A stretch of 64,000 nt of DNA, taken from the NCBI RefSeq assembly GCF_021568795.1, contig NZ_JAKGUE010000011.1, positions 1 through 64,000 on the forward strand. The letters run 5' to 3'. The notes under the pieces were generated by a model. The model saw only the letters and a program-made list of their open reading frames with translations. It ran no database searches and was not told the DNA's origin. A program made the translations under genes and the position numbers. Numbering within the stretch: position 1 is the first letter of the stretch; every line of letters begins with the position of its first letter. Below are positions 42,707 to 52,693 of the stretch, piece after piece. The DNA comes from Dethiosulfovibrio faecalis. GTDB lineage: Bacteria; Synergistota; Synergistia; Synergistales; Dethiosulfovibrionaceae.

Positions 42707-45700
42707 AGGAGGTCTCCTCGGAGGAAATGCCGTACATGGCGCAATACATCACCGGCACGACTACCAGGGTCAGGACGGTGGCGAAGGAGAGCCCGAACAT
42801 TATAGTAACGGCCATGGAGGCGAAGAAATCGTCCAATGCCAGAGGGACCATGCCGAGAACTGTGGTCATAGCCGCCATCATGACCGGCCGAACCCTTCCG
42901 GTAGATGCGTCAAGCACGGCGGAGAAACGAGGCTTTCCCGCAGCCATATCAAGCTCTATCTGATCCAGAAGCACTATGGCGTTCTTTATAAGCATACCTA
43001 TCAGGCTTAGGTAGCCCAGCAGAGCCATGAAGCCGAAGCTTCGTCCCGTTATCAGGAGCCCGGAGGTAACGCCTATGGCGGCCAGAGGCAGACACAGAAA
43101 GACCGCCGCGGGTTGACGAAATCCGTTGAATAACCCCATGACCACGATAACCATCGATATCAGACTCAACAGGAAGGGGCCTACCAGGGCTTCTTGAGAT
43201 GTTCTGGAATCCTCGTACTCCCCGCCCCATTCGACATCGTAGCCATCCGGAAGCTTTAAGGCCTCCACAGTGGGTATCAGTCTGCGTCTAAGGTCCTCCG
43301 CCGATCCCTTCAGCGAATCACACTGAGGGGTTATAACCCTTGAGCGGTTCCTCCGCCATATCAGAGGGTCCTCCCAGAGCAGCTCCATGTTCGAGACCAC
43401 CTGTCCGATAGGAACGAACCGCCTAAAACCCCGGCTCCACACCTGGACATCCGCCGCGGAATCCAGATCGGCCCTCTCCCTCTCGGGAACCCTGAGTTTT
43501 ATGGGCAGGAGTTCGTCGCCCTCCCGGTAGACCCCTACTGTACGACCGTCGAAGGTCCCCTTCAAGGACGACGCTATGTCCTCCCTGGTCAGTCCGGCCC
43601 TCCGGGCCTTGGCCTCGTCCACCTCGGGCACCAAAACCTTCACCCTCTGGCGCCAATCGTCCCTGACGTCTATGCCGTCGGGATCGGCTGCCATGGCGGC
43701 CTTGACCCTTTCGGAGAGGGCCCGAAGGACCGAGGGATCGTCGCCGGTTATCCGCAGTTTTACCTCCCCTCCAGTGCTAGGCCCCTTCTTGAATCTCTCA
43801 AAACGGGGCTCCGAGTCGGGGAATCGCTCGGCTATCCATCTAGACTGTCTGGCGATTATCCCTCCTATTTCGTCGTAATCATCTACGGTCACGAGAATAA
43901 ACCCATAAGAGCTATCCGGCAGCTCTGGCTCGAAGGCCAGATAAAATCGAAGGGGCCCCTCCCCGGCGAAGGATGCCACCGATTCAATGGAGGACTCGCT
44001 TTCCAGAAGATGTAGGGAGATCTCCCTCAGGTCGCTGTCGGTTCCGATGACATCGGTGCCCTCCGGCAGCCTGTAATGGATCATGAACTGATCTCGAACC
44101 ATGTCGGGGAAAAAGCTCTGCCCAACAAAGCGAAATCCCCAAAGAGCCAGCAGAAGCATGGCCGCCATAATTCCCATAGTAGCCCACCGTCTTTCGACGC
44201 AATCGATGAGAAACCCCCTGTAGAACCTACGAAAACGTGATCTTCCTCCGTTTTCGTCGTCTATCTCTGGGGTCAGGAACATCACCGCCAAGACGGGGGT
44301 CACCGTTATGGCCAGAAACCAGGACAGTAGAAGCGACGCCGCCACGACCTGGAAGAGGCTGCGGCAGAATTCGCCTGTGACGTCTTTGGAGAGACCTATG
44401 GCGGAAAAGGCCAGTATGGCAACGACGGTAGCTCCCAGAAGGGGCCATTTGGTCTCGTCTACGACCCGGTCCGCCGCGGTCTCTCCGTCCTCTCCGGAGG
44501 AAATGCCCACCAGGATCCCCTCGGTGACGACTATGGCGTTGTCCACCAACATACCGAGGCAGATTATGAGGGCTCCAAGAGAGACGCTGTGGAGCTCTAT
44601 TCCCATTACCCTCATGGCTATGAAGGTTCCGGCTATGGTGAGAAGCAGTATCGCTCCCATCAAAAGGCCACTGGTGATTCCCATAAAGACCACCAGAAGT
44701 CCCACCACTATGGCAACCGCCTCGGCCAGGTTCAAAGCAAATCCCCTGACCGCGTCTTTCACCAGATCGCTTTGAAAAGTTACAGTCTCTACCTCGACTC
44801 CTAGAGGAAGATCTTTTCTTATCTTTTCGAGTTCTCCCCGAACCATCTCTCCCATCCGAACGACGTTGCCTCCCGGCACGGTGGAGACCCCTATGGCGAT
44901 GGCCGGGATTCCGTCGTAGGACATCATCCGGGAGAGGGGATACAGGTAGCCCCGAGATACCTGGGCCACGTCTTTAAGGTAGATCAGTCTTCCTCCTGAA
45001 GCGCCTCTTATTAAGAGATCCCCTATGCTCTCCACCGAATCCACACTACCCGAGGGATCTATGGGGACCCTGAGGGATCCGGCCATGACGGACCCCGAGT
45101 CCACCTCCAGGTTCTGTCCCTGAAGGGTGGCGGCTATCTGTTCCGGCGATATTCCCAGTTCGGCCATTCTAGCCCGGGAGATCTCGACGAATACGGCCTC
45201 GGTCCTTTCTCCCCATAGGGACACCTGTGCCACGTCCGGAACCAGAAGCAGGATTTTTTTTATGTCTTCGGCGTGGCGCTTCAACTCCGCCAGGGAGTAG
45301 CCGTCGCCGGTGACCGCGAAGACCACTCCGAAGACGTCTCCAAAGTCGTCGTTCACCATGGACGGCCCCGCTCCGGGGGGTAGATGTCTCTGGGCCTCCC
45401 TTACCTTTCGCCTGAGCTCGTCCCAGACCTGGGGAAGTTCGTCGGAATACTCGTCCTTTATATCCGCGTATACCACCGACAGCCCCCGCTCCGATCTGGA
45501 ACGGACCCTCTTGAGCTGGGGCAGCCTCTGCAAGGCCTGTTCCACCTCGTCCGTGACCTCTTCCTCCACCTCCATTGGAGACGCTCCGGGGTAGGTCGTC
45601 GCGATTAGAGCGGTCTTGACGGTGAAGTCAGGGTCCTCCAGCCTTCCCAACCCCAGGTAGGCCCAGGCTCCTCCCAAGGCCAGAAGGACCGCCACGAAGA

Positions 45701-45743
45701 GGGTGAAGGACCTTCTCTTCATGGCCCACCGGGCCACGCTCAT
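42696..45743 (-). CDS. RND efflux permease (AcrB/HAE1 family)
   Basis: 1015 aa, full length with 12 membrane helices and two large periplasmic loops. The start MSVARWAMKRRSFTLFVAVLL matches the inner N-terminus of RND pumps. Features: TYPGASPMEVEEEVTDEVE near residue 50, the helix-4 region LGMLVDNAIVVTEGI with the proton-relay Asp near 400, and the matching FMALLGYLSLIGMLIKNAIVLLDQI in the second half. Sequence is closer to the small-molecule/drug branch than to heavy-metal CzcA. No outer-membrane channel gene is present here. Overlaps both neighbours. Confidence 0.93.
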   Translation of the reverse strand: MSVARWAMKRRSFTLFVAVLLALGGAWAYLGLGRLEDPDFTVKTALIATTYPGASPMEVEEEVTDEVEQALQRLPQLKRVRSRSERGLSVVYADIKDEYSDELPQVWDELRRKVREAQRHLPPGAGPSMVNDDFGDVFGVVFAVTGDGYSLAELKRHAEDIKKILLLVPDVAQVSLWGERTEAVFVEISRARMAELGISPEQIAATLQGQNLEVDSGSVMAGSLRVPIDPSGSVDSVESIGDLLIRGASGGRLIYLKDVAQVSRGYLYPLSRMMSYDGIPAIAIGVSTVPGGNVVRMGEMVRGELEKIRKDLPLGVEVETVTFQSDLVKDAVRGFALNLAEAVAIVVGLLVVFMGITSGLLMGAILLLTIAGTFIAMRVMGIELHSVSLGALIICLGMLVDNAIVVTEGILVGISSGEDGETAADRVVDETKWPLLGATVVAILAFSAIGLSKDVTGEFCRSLFQVVAASLLLSWFLAITVTPVLAVMFLTPEIDDENGGRSRFRRFYRGFLIDCVERRWATMGIMAAMLLLALWGFRFVGQSFFPDMVRDQFMIHYRLPEGTDVIGTDSDLREISLHLLESESSIESVASFAGEGPLRFYLAFEPELPDSSYGFILVTVDDYDEIGGIIARQSRWIAERFPDSEPRFERFKKGPSTGGEVKLRITGDDPSVLRALSERVKAAMAADPDGIDVRDDWRQRVKVLVPEVDEAKARRAGLTREDIASSLKGTFDGRTVGVYREGDELLPIKLRVPERERADLDSAADVQVWSRGFRRFVPIGQVVSNMELLWEDPLIWRRNRSRVITPQCDSLKGSAEDLRRRLIPTVEALKLPDGYDVEWGGEYEDSRTSQEALVGPFLLSLISMVIVVMGLFNGFRQPAAVFLCLPLAAIGVTSGLLITGRSFGFMALLGYLSLIGMLIKNAIVLLDQIELDMAAGKPRFSAVLDASTGRVRPVMMAAMTTVLGMVPLALDDFFASMAVTIMFGLSFATVLTLVVVPVMYCAMYGISSEETSYGP

Positions 45744-47014
45744 CTCGGCGCCTCCGACAGCCTCACGACCTGCCCCTCCCGTATCGAGTGAACCCCGGCT
45801 GTCACGACCCGATCTCCGGAGACCACATCTCCCGAGACGTCCACCCTGCCGTCACCCAGGCCTACCACCTCCACCGAGATCCAGTGAGCCCGCATGTCCT
45901 CTCCGAGGATCCATACGCCTGGGCCTCGGTCGTCGGAGAGAAGAGCCTCTATCGGAATACGGTAGACCGGCTCGGAACCGAGGCGATTTATCCTAGCCGA
46001 TACCTGGACTGCCATCCCAGGAAGAAGCCTGAATCCTTCCGGTATATCCATGGAGAAGGTGGCCCTGTAGGTCTGGGTCTCCCTGTCGGGGGCGGAGGAG
46101 AACTCCACAAGCTTAAGGGGGAAATCCCTGCCGGGAAGGAAGTTGAACGACGCCCATACATCCAGATCCTCCGGATCGAGCCTGGCGGCGGACTCGGGGA
46201 CATCTGCCACTATCTCCACCGACGAGGTGCTCTGAAGGCCGATGACCGGCTGCCTGACCGTCACAAACTGATAGTTTTCAACCATCCTGCTGGACACTAC
46301 TCCGTCGAAGGGAGCCCTTAGCTCCGTGTCGGCCAGGGCAGCTGCGGCAGCTTTTTCCCTTGCCTCCAGCGATTTTATGCCCGACTCCATGGCCCTTATG
46401 TCCTCGTCCCTGGCTCCTTTTCTGGCCTTACGCAGTTCCTGTCTCGCCGCAGCCAGGGAAGATTGGGCCACGTCTTTGGCGGTCCTGTAACGATCGTACT
46501 CGGACTGAGATATAACCTTGGCCCGATAGAGCCTCTCGAAACGCCTAAACTGAGCCTCCGCCTCCTCCGCCCTGGCCCGGGCCGAGCCCACCTGGGCCTC
46601 CAGAGACCGAAGATCCTCGTTCCTGGCGCCCTTTTTCATGGCATCCAGATTGGCCCTGGCCTGAGCCAGAGCGCCTCTAACCTGCTCCAACGCCAGACGG
46701 AAATCCCTGGGGTCTATCCTAGCCAATAGATCTCCCTTCGAGACCCGGTCCCCTTCCCGGGCGGGAAGTTCCACCAAGGGACCGGACACACGAAAAGCCA
46801 TGTCCACCCGTTTGGAGGCCCTTATCCTTCCCGGCACGGAGCGAACCGCGTCGCCGTTTATGGGCCTTAGCACCTCCGATTTGACCGGACGAACCGCAAT
46901 GGGCTTTCTGTCTGCTTCGTTTCGGGAGAGAAAGCGAGGGCCCAAAAGAACCGCCGCAAGGGCAAGGACCAGAAAAAGCGGAAATATACGGCTCAACTTT
47001 TTATAGGACTTCAC
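45740..47014 (-). CDS. RND periplasmic adaptor (membrane fusion protein)
   Basis: 424 aa from the GTG at 47014, which has GGGGTGA just upstream; an ATG at 47038 lacks a ribosome site. One N-terminal membrane anchor (about 8-26), then a split lipoyl/barrel-sandwich domain, an alpha-helical hairpin with Ala/Arg/Glu repeats (about 95-200), a beta-barrel domain (RATFSMDIPEGFRLLPGMAVQV) and a membrane-proximal end. It links the RND pump to an outer-membrane channel. Its stop overlaps the pump start by 4 bp. Confidence 0.9.
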   Translation of the reverse strand: MKSYKKLSRIFPLFLVLALAAVLLGPRFLSRNEADRKPIAVRPVKSEVLRPINGDAVRSVPGRIRASKRVDMAFRVSGPLVELPAREGDRVSKGDLLARIDPRDFRLALEQVRGALAQARANLDAMKKGARNEDLRSLEAQVGSARARAEEAEAQFRRFERLYRAKVISQSEYDRYRTAKDVAQSSLAAARQELRKARKGARDEDIRAMESGIKSLEAREKAAAAALADTELRAPFDGVVSSRMVENYQFVTVRQPVIGLQSTSSVEIVADVPESAARLDPEDLDVWASFNFLPGRDFPLKLVEFSSAPDRETQTYRATFSMDIPEGFRLLPGMAVQVSARINRLGSEPVYRIPIEALLSDDRGPGVWILGEDMRAHWISVEVVGLGDGRVDVSGDVVSGDRVVTAGVHSIREGQVVRLSEAPR

Positions 47015-47036
47015 GGAATCACCCCATTTTAGATTC

Positions 47037-47049
47037 ATAGAGTATCTAT
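47037..47049 (-). promoter_or_regulatory. Candidate TetR operator
   Basis: Perfect 13-bp inverted repeat ATAGA-GTA-TCTAT placed at about +1 to +14 of the efflux promoter, a usual position for a TetR repressor site. The arms are only 5 bp. Confidence 0.45.
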
Positions 47050-47056
47050 ATTGCGG

Positions 47057-47085
47057 ATTATAGAAACTCACCGAGGCATAGTCAA
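47057..47085 (-). promoter_or_regulatory. Promoter of the RND efflux operon
   Basis: On the minus strand TTGACT (47080-47085) and TATAAT (47057-47062) with an ideal 17-nt spacer, about 45 nt upstream of the GTG of the adaptor gene. The -35 box lies 7 bp from the start codon of the divergent SSS symporter gene. Confidence 0.75.
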
Positions 47086-47091
47086 CGGGAA

Positions 47092-48489
47092 GTGCTAAAA
47101 TTTACGGACTCACAGTTATTAGGGGGAATAGTCTTGTTCTATCTCGGATTGGCGGCCATAGTGGCCCTTTTTCTCGCTCTGGGCTTCAATGCCTCCAAAA
47201 AGGTCTCCTCGTCGTCGGACTACGCCGTCGCTGGCAGATCCACCGGGGCGATAGGGGTCGGAGGGATAATAATGGGGGCCATGGTAGGGGGGGCCTCCAC
47301 GGTGGGGACGGTTCAGATGGCCTATTCCCTGGGCCTTTCGGCCTGGTGGTTCACCTTGGGAGCCGGAACTGGGTGTCTGATTCTCGGGCTCTGGTTCGCC
47401 GGTCCTCTCAGAGGATCGGGGCTGGTCACAGTGCCCGAATTCCTGGCCGGAAAGTACGGTCGGAAGATGAGCGGTCTGTCCATGGCGGCCTCTTCCGCAG
47501 GAACTTTTCTCTCCATAGTGGCCCAGTTCCTGGCCGGCACAGCTCTGTTTCGCTCTCTCCTGCCTATATCGGTACCGGCGTCTACGGCCCTGCTGGCGGC
47601 GCTCATACTGGGATTCATATACGCCGGAGGGCTGAAGAGCTACAGCTCGGTGGGCAGCGCCAAGATGGTGGCCCTCTACGCAACGATGATCCTGGGGGCG
47701 ATAGCGGCCCTGACGAAGCTAAGTTCCCCTACGGAGATATTCCGGACACTTCCGGCTACCCCCTGGTTCGACCTATTCGGCAGAGGTTTCCGGTCCGACG
47801 GCAACGCCCTGCTTTCACTAATAGCCGGGGTGTTCTGCACCCAGATATACATACAGGGGGTCTTCGCAGCGTCAGACGAAAAGACGGCCAGAAAGGGCGC
47901 CCTCATGGCGGCCTTCTTCATCCCTCCCGTGGGGCTCATGGGGGTCTCCATAGGACTGGCTATGAGGGCCTCGGGAACCGTGGTGGAGCCGGCTATGGCT
48001 CTGCCCGCCTTCCTGCTGGCGTCCTTTCCGGATGCCCTGGCCGGAGCTCTGTGGGGGGCTTTGGTCATAACCGTCGTGGGAGCCGGTGCGGGGCTGTCTT
48101 TCGGGGTCGCCACCAACCTTGTGAGGGACCTGATCGTGCCCCGAGTAGGTTCGTCCGCGGCAAACAGGGAACTCTCCCTTAGCCGGTGGGCGGTGGCCCT
48201 GGTGGTATGCACGGCAGCCGCCACCGGGTGTCTGGTTGAGGGCAGCCTGATCCTTCAGTGGAGCTATCTGAGCATGGGTCTGAGAGGAGCCGGGACCTTC
48301 GTGCCCCTTATGATAGCCATGATATGGCCCGACAGGCTGTCTCCCCGATGGGCCCTGGCAGCCAACGGCGGGGGACTGGCGACAATGATAGCCTCGGGAG
48401 TCATACATACCTCCGTGCCTCCCATGGCAAGCGGTTTGGCGGTCAGTGCCGTTGTAGCGCTGTTCGGGATGACGAGGAAAAGAACATGA
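47092..48489 (+). CDS. Sodium:solute symporter (SSS family)
   Basis: 465 aa, about 13 membrane helices. SSS features are the N-terminal YAVAGRSTGAIGVGGIIMGAMVGGASTVG near residue 44 and GLKSYSSVGSAKMVALY near 183. The start is a GTG at 47092 with only a weak upstream ACGGGA. Substrate unknown (proline, pantothenate, sialic acid and others are known in the family). The next gene overlaps its stop, so an operon with the MFS gene is likely. Confidence 0.85.
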   Translation: MLKFTDSQLLGGIVLFYLGLAAIVALFLALGFNASKKVSSSSDYAVAGRSTGAIGVGGIIMGAMVGGASTVGTVQMAYSLGLSAWWFTLGAGTGCLILGLWFAGPLRGSGLVTVPEFLAGKYGRKMSGLSMAASSAGTFLSIVAQFLAGTALFRSLLPISVPASTALLAALILGFIYAGGLKSYSSVGSAKMVALYATMILGAIAALTKLSSPTEIFRTLPATPWFDLFGRGFRSDGNALLSLIAGVFCTQIYIQGVFAASDEKTARKGALMAAFFIPPVGLMGVSIGLAMRASGTVVEPAMALPAFLLASFPDALAGALWGALVITVVGAGAGLSFGVATNLVRDLIVPRVGSSAANRELSLSRWAVALVVCTAAATGCLVEGSLILQWSYLSMGLRGAGTFVPLMIAMIWPDRLSPRWALAANGGGLATMIASGVIHTSVPPMASGLAVSAVVALFGMTRKRT

Positions 48490-49640
48490 CGGTTTTCTGG
48501 CGATGTTTTTTCGCCGCCTATTTCATCCAGGCCATGCTCGCGGCGGGGTTCCTCTTTCCCGTCGTGCTGAGCGCAGAGGGCCATTCCATGACCGCCATAG
48601 GGTGGGCTATGGCGCTCTTGAACCTGACGGCGATTGCGTCCCGCCCTCTCGGAGGCTGGGCCACGGAGAAAAAGGGGTTCAAGGGATGTCTGATGCTCTC
48701 CGGAGCCCTGTCTCTTATCGCGACAGCCGCTTTATGGCTTATACCGGGACTTCCGGGGGCCCTTACCTTCCGGATCGTCCTAGGCGCAGTGGGAGGCATA
48801 GCTATGGTGGCGGTCTCCACGTTGCAGGGTCTGGTGATACCGGAAAAACAGAGGGGCAGGCTCTTCGCCATAATGGGGATAGCCTACGTCATCCCTCAGC
48901 TAACGGTGATTCCCGTCGGAGAGTGGCTCCTCGACGGAGGACGGACATGGCTCTATCTCATGCTCCCCATGCTTCTGACCCTCTCCGCCTCGGCAGTAAG
49001 CAGAGGACTTCCCGCACCGGAGGATCTGAGAGACGAGCTTGACCGTTCCCAGCCCTGGGGAAGCTGGAGAGAGTGCCTGAGCACGCCGGGAACCTTGGCG
49101 ATGATAATAACCTTGGTGTCGTTTTCCATGATGAACTCTACGACACTTCAGTATCTTCCCCTGGCGGTCAGGGGGAAGGGGCTTTCTGCGAGTTTGTTCT
49201 TCACCGTAAACGCCGGGACCTGCGTGATACTGCGCTCCTTCGGGACCTCCATAGTCGACAGGGTTCCCCGTCCCGTCCTGGGCACGGTCTGCATAACGAT
49301 CATGGCCAGCGCTCTGACCGCCGCTTTAAGGGCGTCATCCCAGACCGGACTGGCCCTGTGCGCCGTGGGATACGGAATAGGGATGGGATACGGATTTCCC
49401 GTGATGATAGCCCTCATTCCCGACGTATACCCTCCCAGGCTAATGCCCAAGGGATCCTCCATGGGCATGCTCGCCATGGACCTGGGATTCGCCCTCTCAC
49501 CTCTGGCCATAGGGGCCATATCGGCGTCATTAGGTCTGGAAAGGGCTATGCTGTCCATGGCCTGGGCTCAATACGCCATAGCCCCTGCCGGACTGGTTAT
49601 GTGGAGGGGAGCTCTCGGCAAGAAGGCTATAGATTTGTGA
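48486..49640 (+). CDS. MFS transporter
   Basis: 384 aa from the ATG at 48486, which overlaps the SSS stop (ATGA) and begins directly with the first membrane helix. Motif A-like RPLGGWATEKKGFKG near residue 58 and about 12 membrane helices. The upstream in-frame extension to 48258 overlaps the SSS gene and is not membrane-like. Substrate unknown. Confidence 0.85.
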   Translation: MTVFWRCFFAAYFIQAMLAAGFLFPVVLSAEGHSMTAIGWAMALLNLTAIASRPLGGWATEKKGFKGCLMLSGALSLIATAALWLIPGLPGALTFRIVLGAVGGIAMVAVSTLQGLVIPEKQRGRLFAIMGIAYVIPQLTVIPVGEWLLDGGRTWLYLMLPMLLTLSASAVSRGLPAPEDLRDELDRSQPWGSWRECLSTPGTLAMIITLVSFSMMNSTTLQYLPLAVRGKGLSASLFFTVNAGTCVILRSFGTSIVDRVPRPVLGTVCITIMASALTAALRASSQTGLALCAVGYGIGMGYGFPVMIALIPDVYPPRLMPKGSSMGMLAMDLGFALSPLAIGAISASLGLERAMLSMAWAQYAIAPAGLVMWRGALGKKAIDL

Positions 49641-49745
49641 AAACACATTCCATTTGTTTTTTTTAGTAAACGAGGGTTTTCTGTATCCATTCTTTGTGAT
49701 ATATTGCATGGGATCCACAACATAAATCCATACGGAGGTGGTCTC

Positions 49746-49964
49746 ATGCATCTTACTCGCGGAGAGCGTAAAGTAATCTGGTGTTTCGCGCTCATATTAT
49801 TGGGGTATATTCCCCCAGTCCTGTCGTTGGTCAACAGGGTGGAACCGATTATTCTAGGATTGCCGTTTCTTCTGTTTTACTCTTTGGTCATGGTGCTTTT
49901 CACCTCTTGCCTGATGGGCTACGCCTACAAGGTCAGGGCTCGAGAGGACGGTGACGAAGAATGA
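49746..49964 (+). CDS. DUF3311-like small membrane protein
   Basis: 72 aa from the ATG at 49746, preceded by ACGGAGGTG. Two membrane helices (about 10-30 and 38-62) and an acidic tail. Proteins of this size encoded directly before SSS symporters (DUF3311/YhdT-like) are thought to be accessory subunits, as with PanF and YhdT. The stop overlaps the symporter start (ATGA). Upstream, TGATATATT at about 49696-49704 could be an extended -10. Confidence 0.75.
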   Translation: MHLTRGERKVIWCFALILLGYIPPVLSLVNRVEPIILGLPFLLFYSLVMVLFTSCLMGYAYKVRAREDGDEE

Positions 49965-51430
49965 CCGTAGCGGTATCCATAATTTTCGGTTGGCTCATCA
50001 TAACGACCATCGTCGGGGTGATGGCCGGCAGAAACCAGGCATTCAGCATGGAGAACTACTTTGTGGGAGGCCGTTCCTTCGGAACTTTCCTCTTCTACAC
50101 CACAGCAGCCGCCGAGATCTACAGCGCCTTCGCATTTTTGGGCCTGGCCGGGTGGTCCTATTCCAAGGGAATGAGCATAGTCTACGCCATGATCTACAGC
50201 TCGATAGCCTACGGACTTTATTTCTTCATAGGGCCCAGGATCAACCGACTCGGGTCAAGACTCCACTACGTCAGTCAGCCAGACTACATAGAGGATCGTT
50301 ACGAGAGCCGCTGGTTAGGCGTTTTCGTCGCCTTCATAGGGGTGATATTCACCATTCCCTACCTCCAGCTACAGATCATGGGAGCGGGAATGATAGTGCA
50401 GCTGGCATCGGGCGGAGCCATTTCCTGGAAGATCGCGGTTGTTATAAGTTTCATCGCGGCGGTCATCTTCGTCTACGTCTCGGGGCTCAGGGGCATAGGC
50501 TGGACCAACTTCCTACAGGCCATAATAATGCTCTTCGGAATGGTCGGCATAGGCTTCGTGTTCCCCCACCGTTTCTTCGGCGGCACAGCCAAGGTATGGG
50601 AGATATTACAGGAGATAAAGCCGACCCATCTGAGCCTTCCGGACAGTGCGGGGCTCGGTATCTTCTGGGTTTTCTCCGTTGCCCTCATCTGCGGTCTCGG
50701 TTTCTGGATGTGGCCCCACATCTTCACCGCGACCTATGCGGCCAAGAGCGAGAAGGTGGTCCGCAAGAACGCCGTAATACTTCCGCTGTATTCTCTGACC
50801 ATGATCCCCATAATAGTGGTCGGGTTCACCTGCGCAGCCAAGGCTGGCATAGACCCGGCTTTCGCAGAGACTATAACGAAACCGGATCACGCCATGCTGA
50901 TCGCCCTGGTCAAGAACTTCCCTCCGGTGCTGGCCGGCTTCATAGGAGCGGGAGGTCTGGCTGCGTCTATCTCCACGTCGTCGGGGCTTATCCTCACTGC
51001 CTCGAATCTGCTGGCCCGTAACGTCATCCAGAAGGGGTTCGCCCCGGATATGCCGGACATGAAGGTAGCCAAGCTGGGCCGAGCTTTCGTCCCGGTGCTC
51101 ACCATACTGGCGGTTCTTCTGGCCATATTCGCGCCGTCCATGCTGGTCTCCCTGTTGCTGGTGGGATATTCCGGAGTAACTCAGTTTTTCCCCGCGGTAG
51201 TGCTCGGCCTGTTCGCCAAGTGGCAGACCAAGACCGGCATAGTTCTTGGGCTTCTTGCGGGACTTGCTACGGTCATAGCCATAAAGTTCATGGGAGTGCC
51301 CTCACCTATGGGACTTCACGAGGGATTCGTCGGACTAATAGTGAACTTCATCGTTGTTATAGCCGTAAGCGCAGTAACCCCCAAACTGTCCACAAAGACC
51401 TTGGAAAGGTTCGAAAACACCCTGAGCTGA
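49961..51430 (+). CDS. Sodium:solute symporter (SSS family)
   Basis: 489 aa, about 13 membrane helices. NYFVGGRSFGTFLFYTTAAAEIYSAFAFLG near residue 28 is the sodium-site helix; GLRGIGWTNFLQAIIMLFGM near 174 and AASISTSSGLILTASNLLARNV near 335 are typical of the SSS family. Its coupling to a small DUF3311 protein and to a downstream M20 amidohydrolase suggests uptake of an amino-acid derivative or acyl amino acid; this is inference. Confidence 0.88.
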   Translation: MTVAVSIIFGWLIITTIVGVMAGRNQAFSMENYFVGGRSFGTFLFYTTAAAEIYSAFAFLGLAGWSYSKGMSIVYAMIYSSIAYGLYFFIGPRINRLGSRLHYVSQPDYIEDRYESRWLGVFVAFIGVIFTIPYLQLQIMGAGMIVQLASGGAISWKIAVVISFIAAVIFVYVSGLRGIGWTNFLQAIIMLFGMVGIGFVFPHRFFGGTAKVWEILQEIKPTHLSLPDSAGLGIFWVFSVALICGLGFWMWPHIFTATYAAKSEKVVRKNAVILPLYSLTMIPIIVVGFTCAAKAGIDPAFAETITKPDHAMLIALVKNFPPVLAGFIGAGGLAASISTSSGLILTASNLLARNVIQKGFAPDMPDMKVAKLGRAFVPVLTILAVLLAIFAPSMLVSLLLVGYSGVTQFFPAVVLGLFAKWQTKTGIVLGLLAGLATVIAIKFMGVPSPMGLHEGFVGLIVNFIVVIAVSAVTPKLSTKTLERFENTLS

Positions 51431-51460
51431 TCCAACGATTTGAATTGAGACGATACCGAA

Positions 51461-51490
51461 GGGCTGGGATCTCCATCCCGGCCCTTTTTT
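51461..51490 (+). terminator. Terminator after the symporter gene
   Basis: GGGCTGGGAT pairs with ATCCCGGCCC (51461-51470 with 51475-51484; one internal G-T or mismatch) around CTCC and is followed by six T. The ribosome site of the next gene begins right after it, so read-through or a promoter further up must serve that gene. Confidence 0.8.
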
Positions 51491-51505
51491 GAAGGAGGAG
51501 CTAAA

Positions 51506-52693
51506 ATGCTCGACAACGTAAAGAAAAAAGCAGAAGAGATCAAGGAAGATATAGCCGCCTGGAGGCACCATTTCCACAGCCATCCGGAGCTTTCCTATCA
51601 GGAGACAGAGACCGCGGCAAAAATAGCCTCCATCCTTAGGGATATGGGCTACGACGACGTGAAGGTCGGCTGCAAGGATAGGGATATCTGCGTGATCGCC
51701 GACCTCGAAACAGGCAGACCGGGCAGGTGCATAGCCCTCAGGGCCGACATAGACGCACTGGCGGTTCAGGAGGAGAGGGACGTTCCCTACCGTTCGCAAA
51801 ACGACGGAGTGATGCACGCCTGCGGACACGATGCCCACGCCTCGATGCTTCTAGGAGCGGCGAGAATATTGAAGGACATAGAGCCTGAGTTAAACGGCAA
51901 GGTACGACTTATATTCCAGCACGCCGAGGAACGGGGAGGAGGGGCCAGGGAGCTGGTGGAAGAAGGGGTTCTGGACGGCGTGGACGCCGTTTTCGGCCAG
52001 CATATATGGTCCCCCGTTCCCAGCGGATCCATGAGCTACTGTTACGGTCCCACCATGGCCTCGGCCGATCAGTTCGAGCTCAGGATTCAGGGAAAGGGAG
52101 GGCACGGATCGATGCCTCACCTGTCGATAGATCCGGTGGTGGCGGCCTGTTCGGTAGTGTCGGCCTGGCAGACCATAGTGAGCAGAGAGGTGGATCCTCT
52201 GGACGCGGCGGTTATCTCCGTAGGCGAGATAAAAAGCGGCAGCGTTTTCAACGCCATTCCCGACTCGGCCACGATAAAGGGGACCACCCGCACCTTCGAC
52301 CCTGCCGTGAGGGAACTGCTGGCTAAGAGGATGGAGGAGACAGCTGTGGCCATATGCTCCGGCCTAAGATGTCAAGCCGAGTTCGAATATAAATTCATGC
52401 TTCCCCCGACGATAACGGACCCGGAATTCACCCGTTTCGCCGTGGAGGTGGCAAAGAAGATTCTGGGAGAGGACAAGGTCGTAGAGGCCAGGCCCACCAT
52501 GGGAGCCGAGGACTTCAGCTACTACCTTCAGGAAAGGCCGGGGACCTTCATGTTCCTGGGAACGGGAAACGAGGAGAAGGACATGACCTACCCTCAGCAC
52601 CATCCGAAATACTGCGTCGACGACGACGTCCTGGACCTGGGAGCGGCCATGTCGGCATCGATAGCCTGGTCCTATCTGAAAGAGGGAGAATAG
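51506..52693 (+). CDS. M20-family amidohydrolase (N-acyl-amino-acid hydrolase type)
   Basis: 395 aa, full length for M20D (hippurate hydrolase/IAA-amino-acid hydrolase-like). Zinc motifs: HFHSHPELSYQE near residue 22, MHACGHDAHASM near 97, HAEERGGGARELVEEG near 133, and MGAEDFSYYL near the C-terminus. It would release free amino acids from acylated forms or dipeptides. AAGGAGGAG precedes the ATG. Placed after a symporter gene, which suggests uptake plus hydrolysis. Confidence 0.92.
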   Translation: MLDNVKKKAEEIKEDIAAWRHHFHSHPELSYQETETAAKIASILRDMGYDDVKVGCKDRDICVIADLETGRPGRCIALRADIDALAVQEERDVPYRSQNDGVMHACGHDAHASMLLGAARILKDIEPELNGKVRLIFQHAEERGGGARELVEEGVLDGVDAVFGQHIWSPVPSGSMSYCYGPTMASADQFELRIQGKGGHGSMPHLSIDPVVAACSVVSAWQTIVSREVDPLDAAVISVGEIKSGSVFNAIPDSATIKGTTRTFDPAVRELLAKRMEETAVAICSGLRCQAEFEYKFMLPPTITDPEFTRFAVEVAKKILGEDKVVEARPTMGAEDFSYYLQERPGTFMFLGTGNEEKDMTYPQHHPKYCVDDDVLDLGAAMSASIAWSYLKEGE

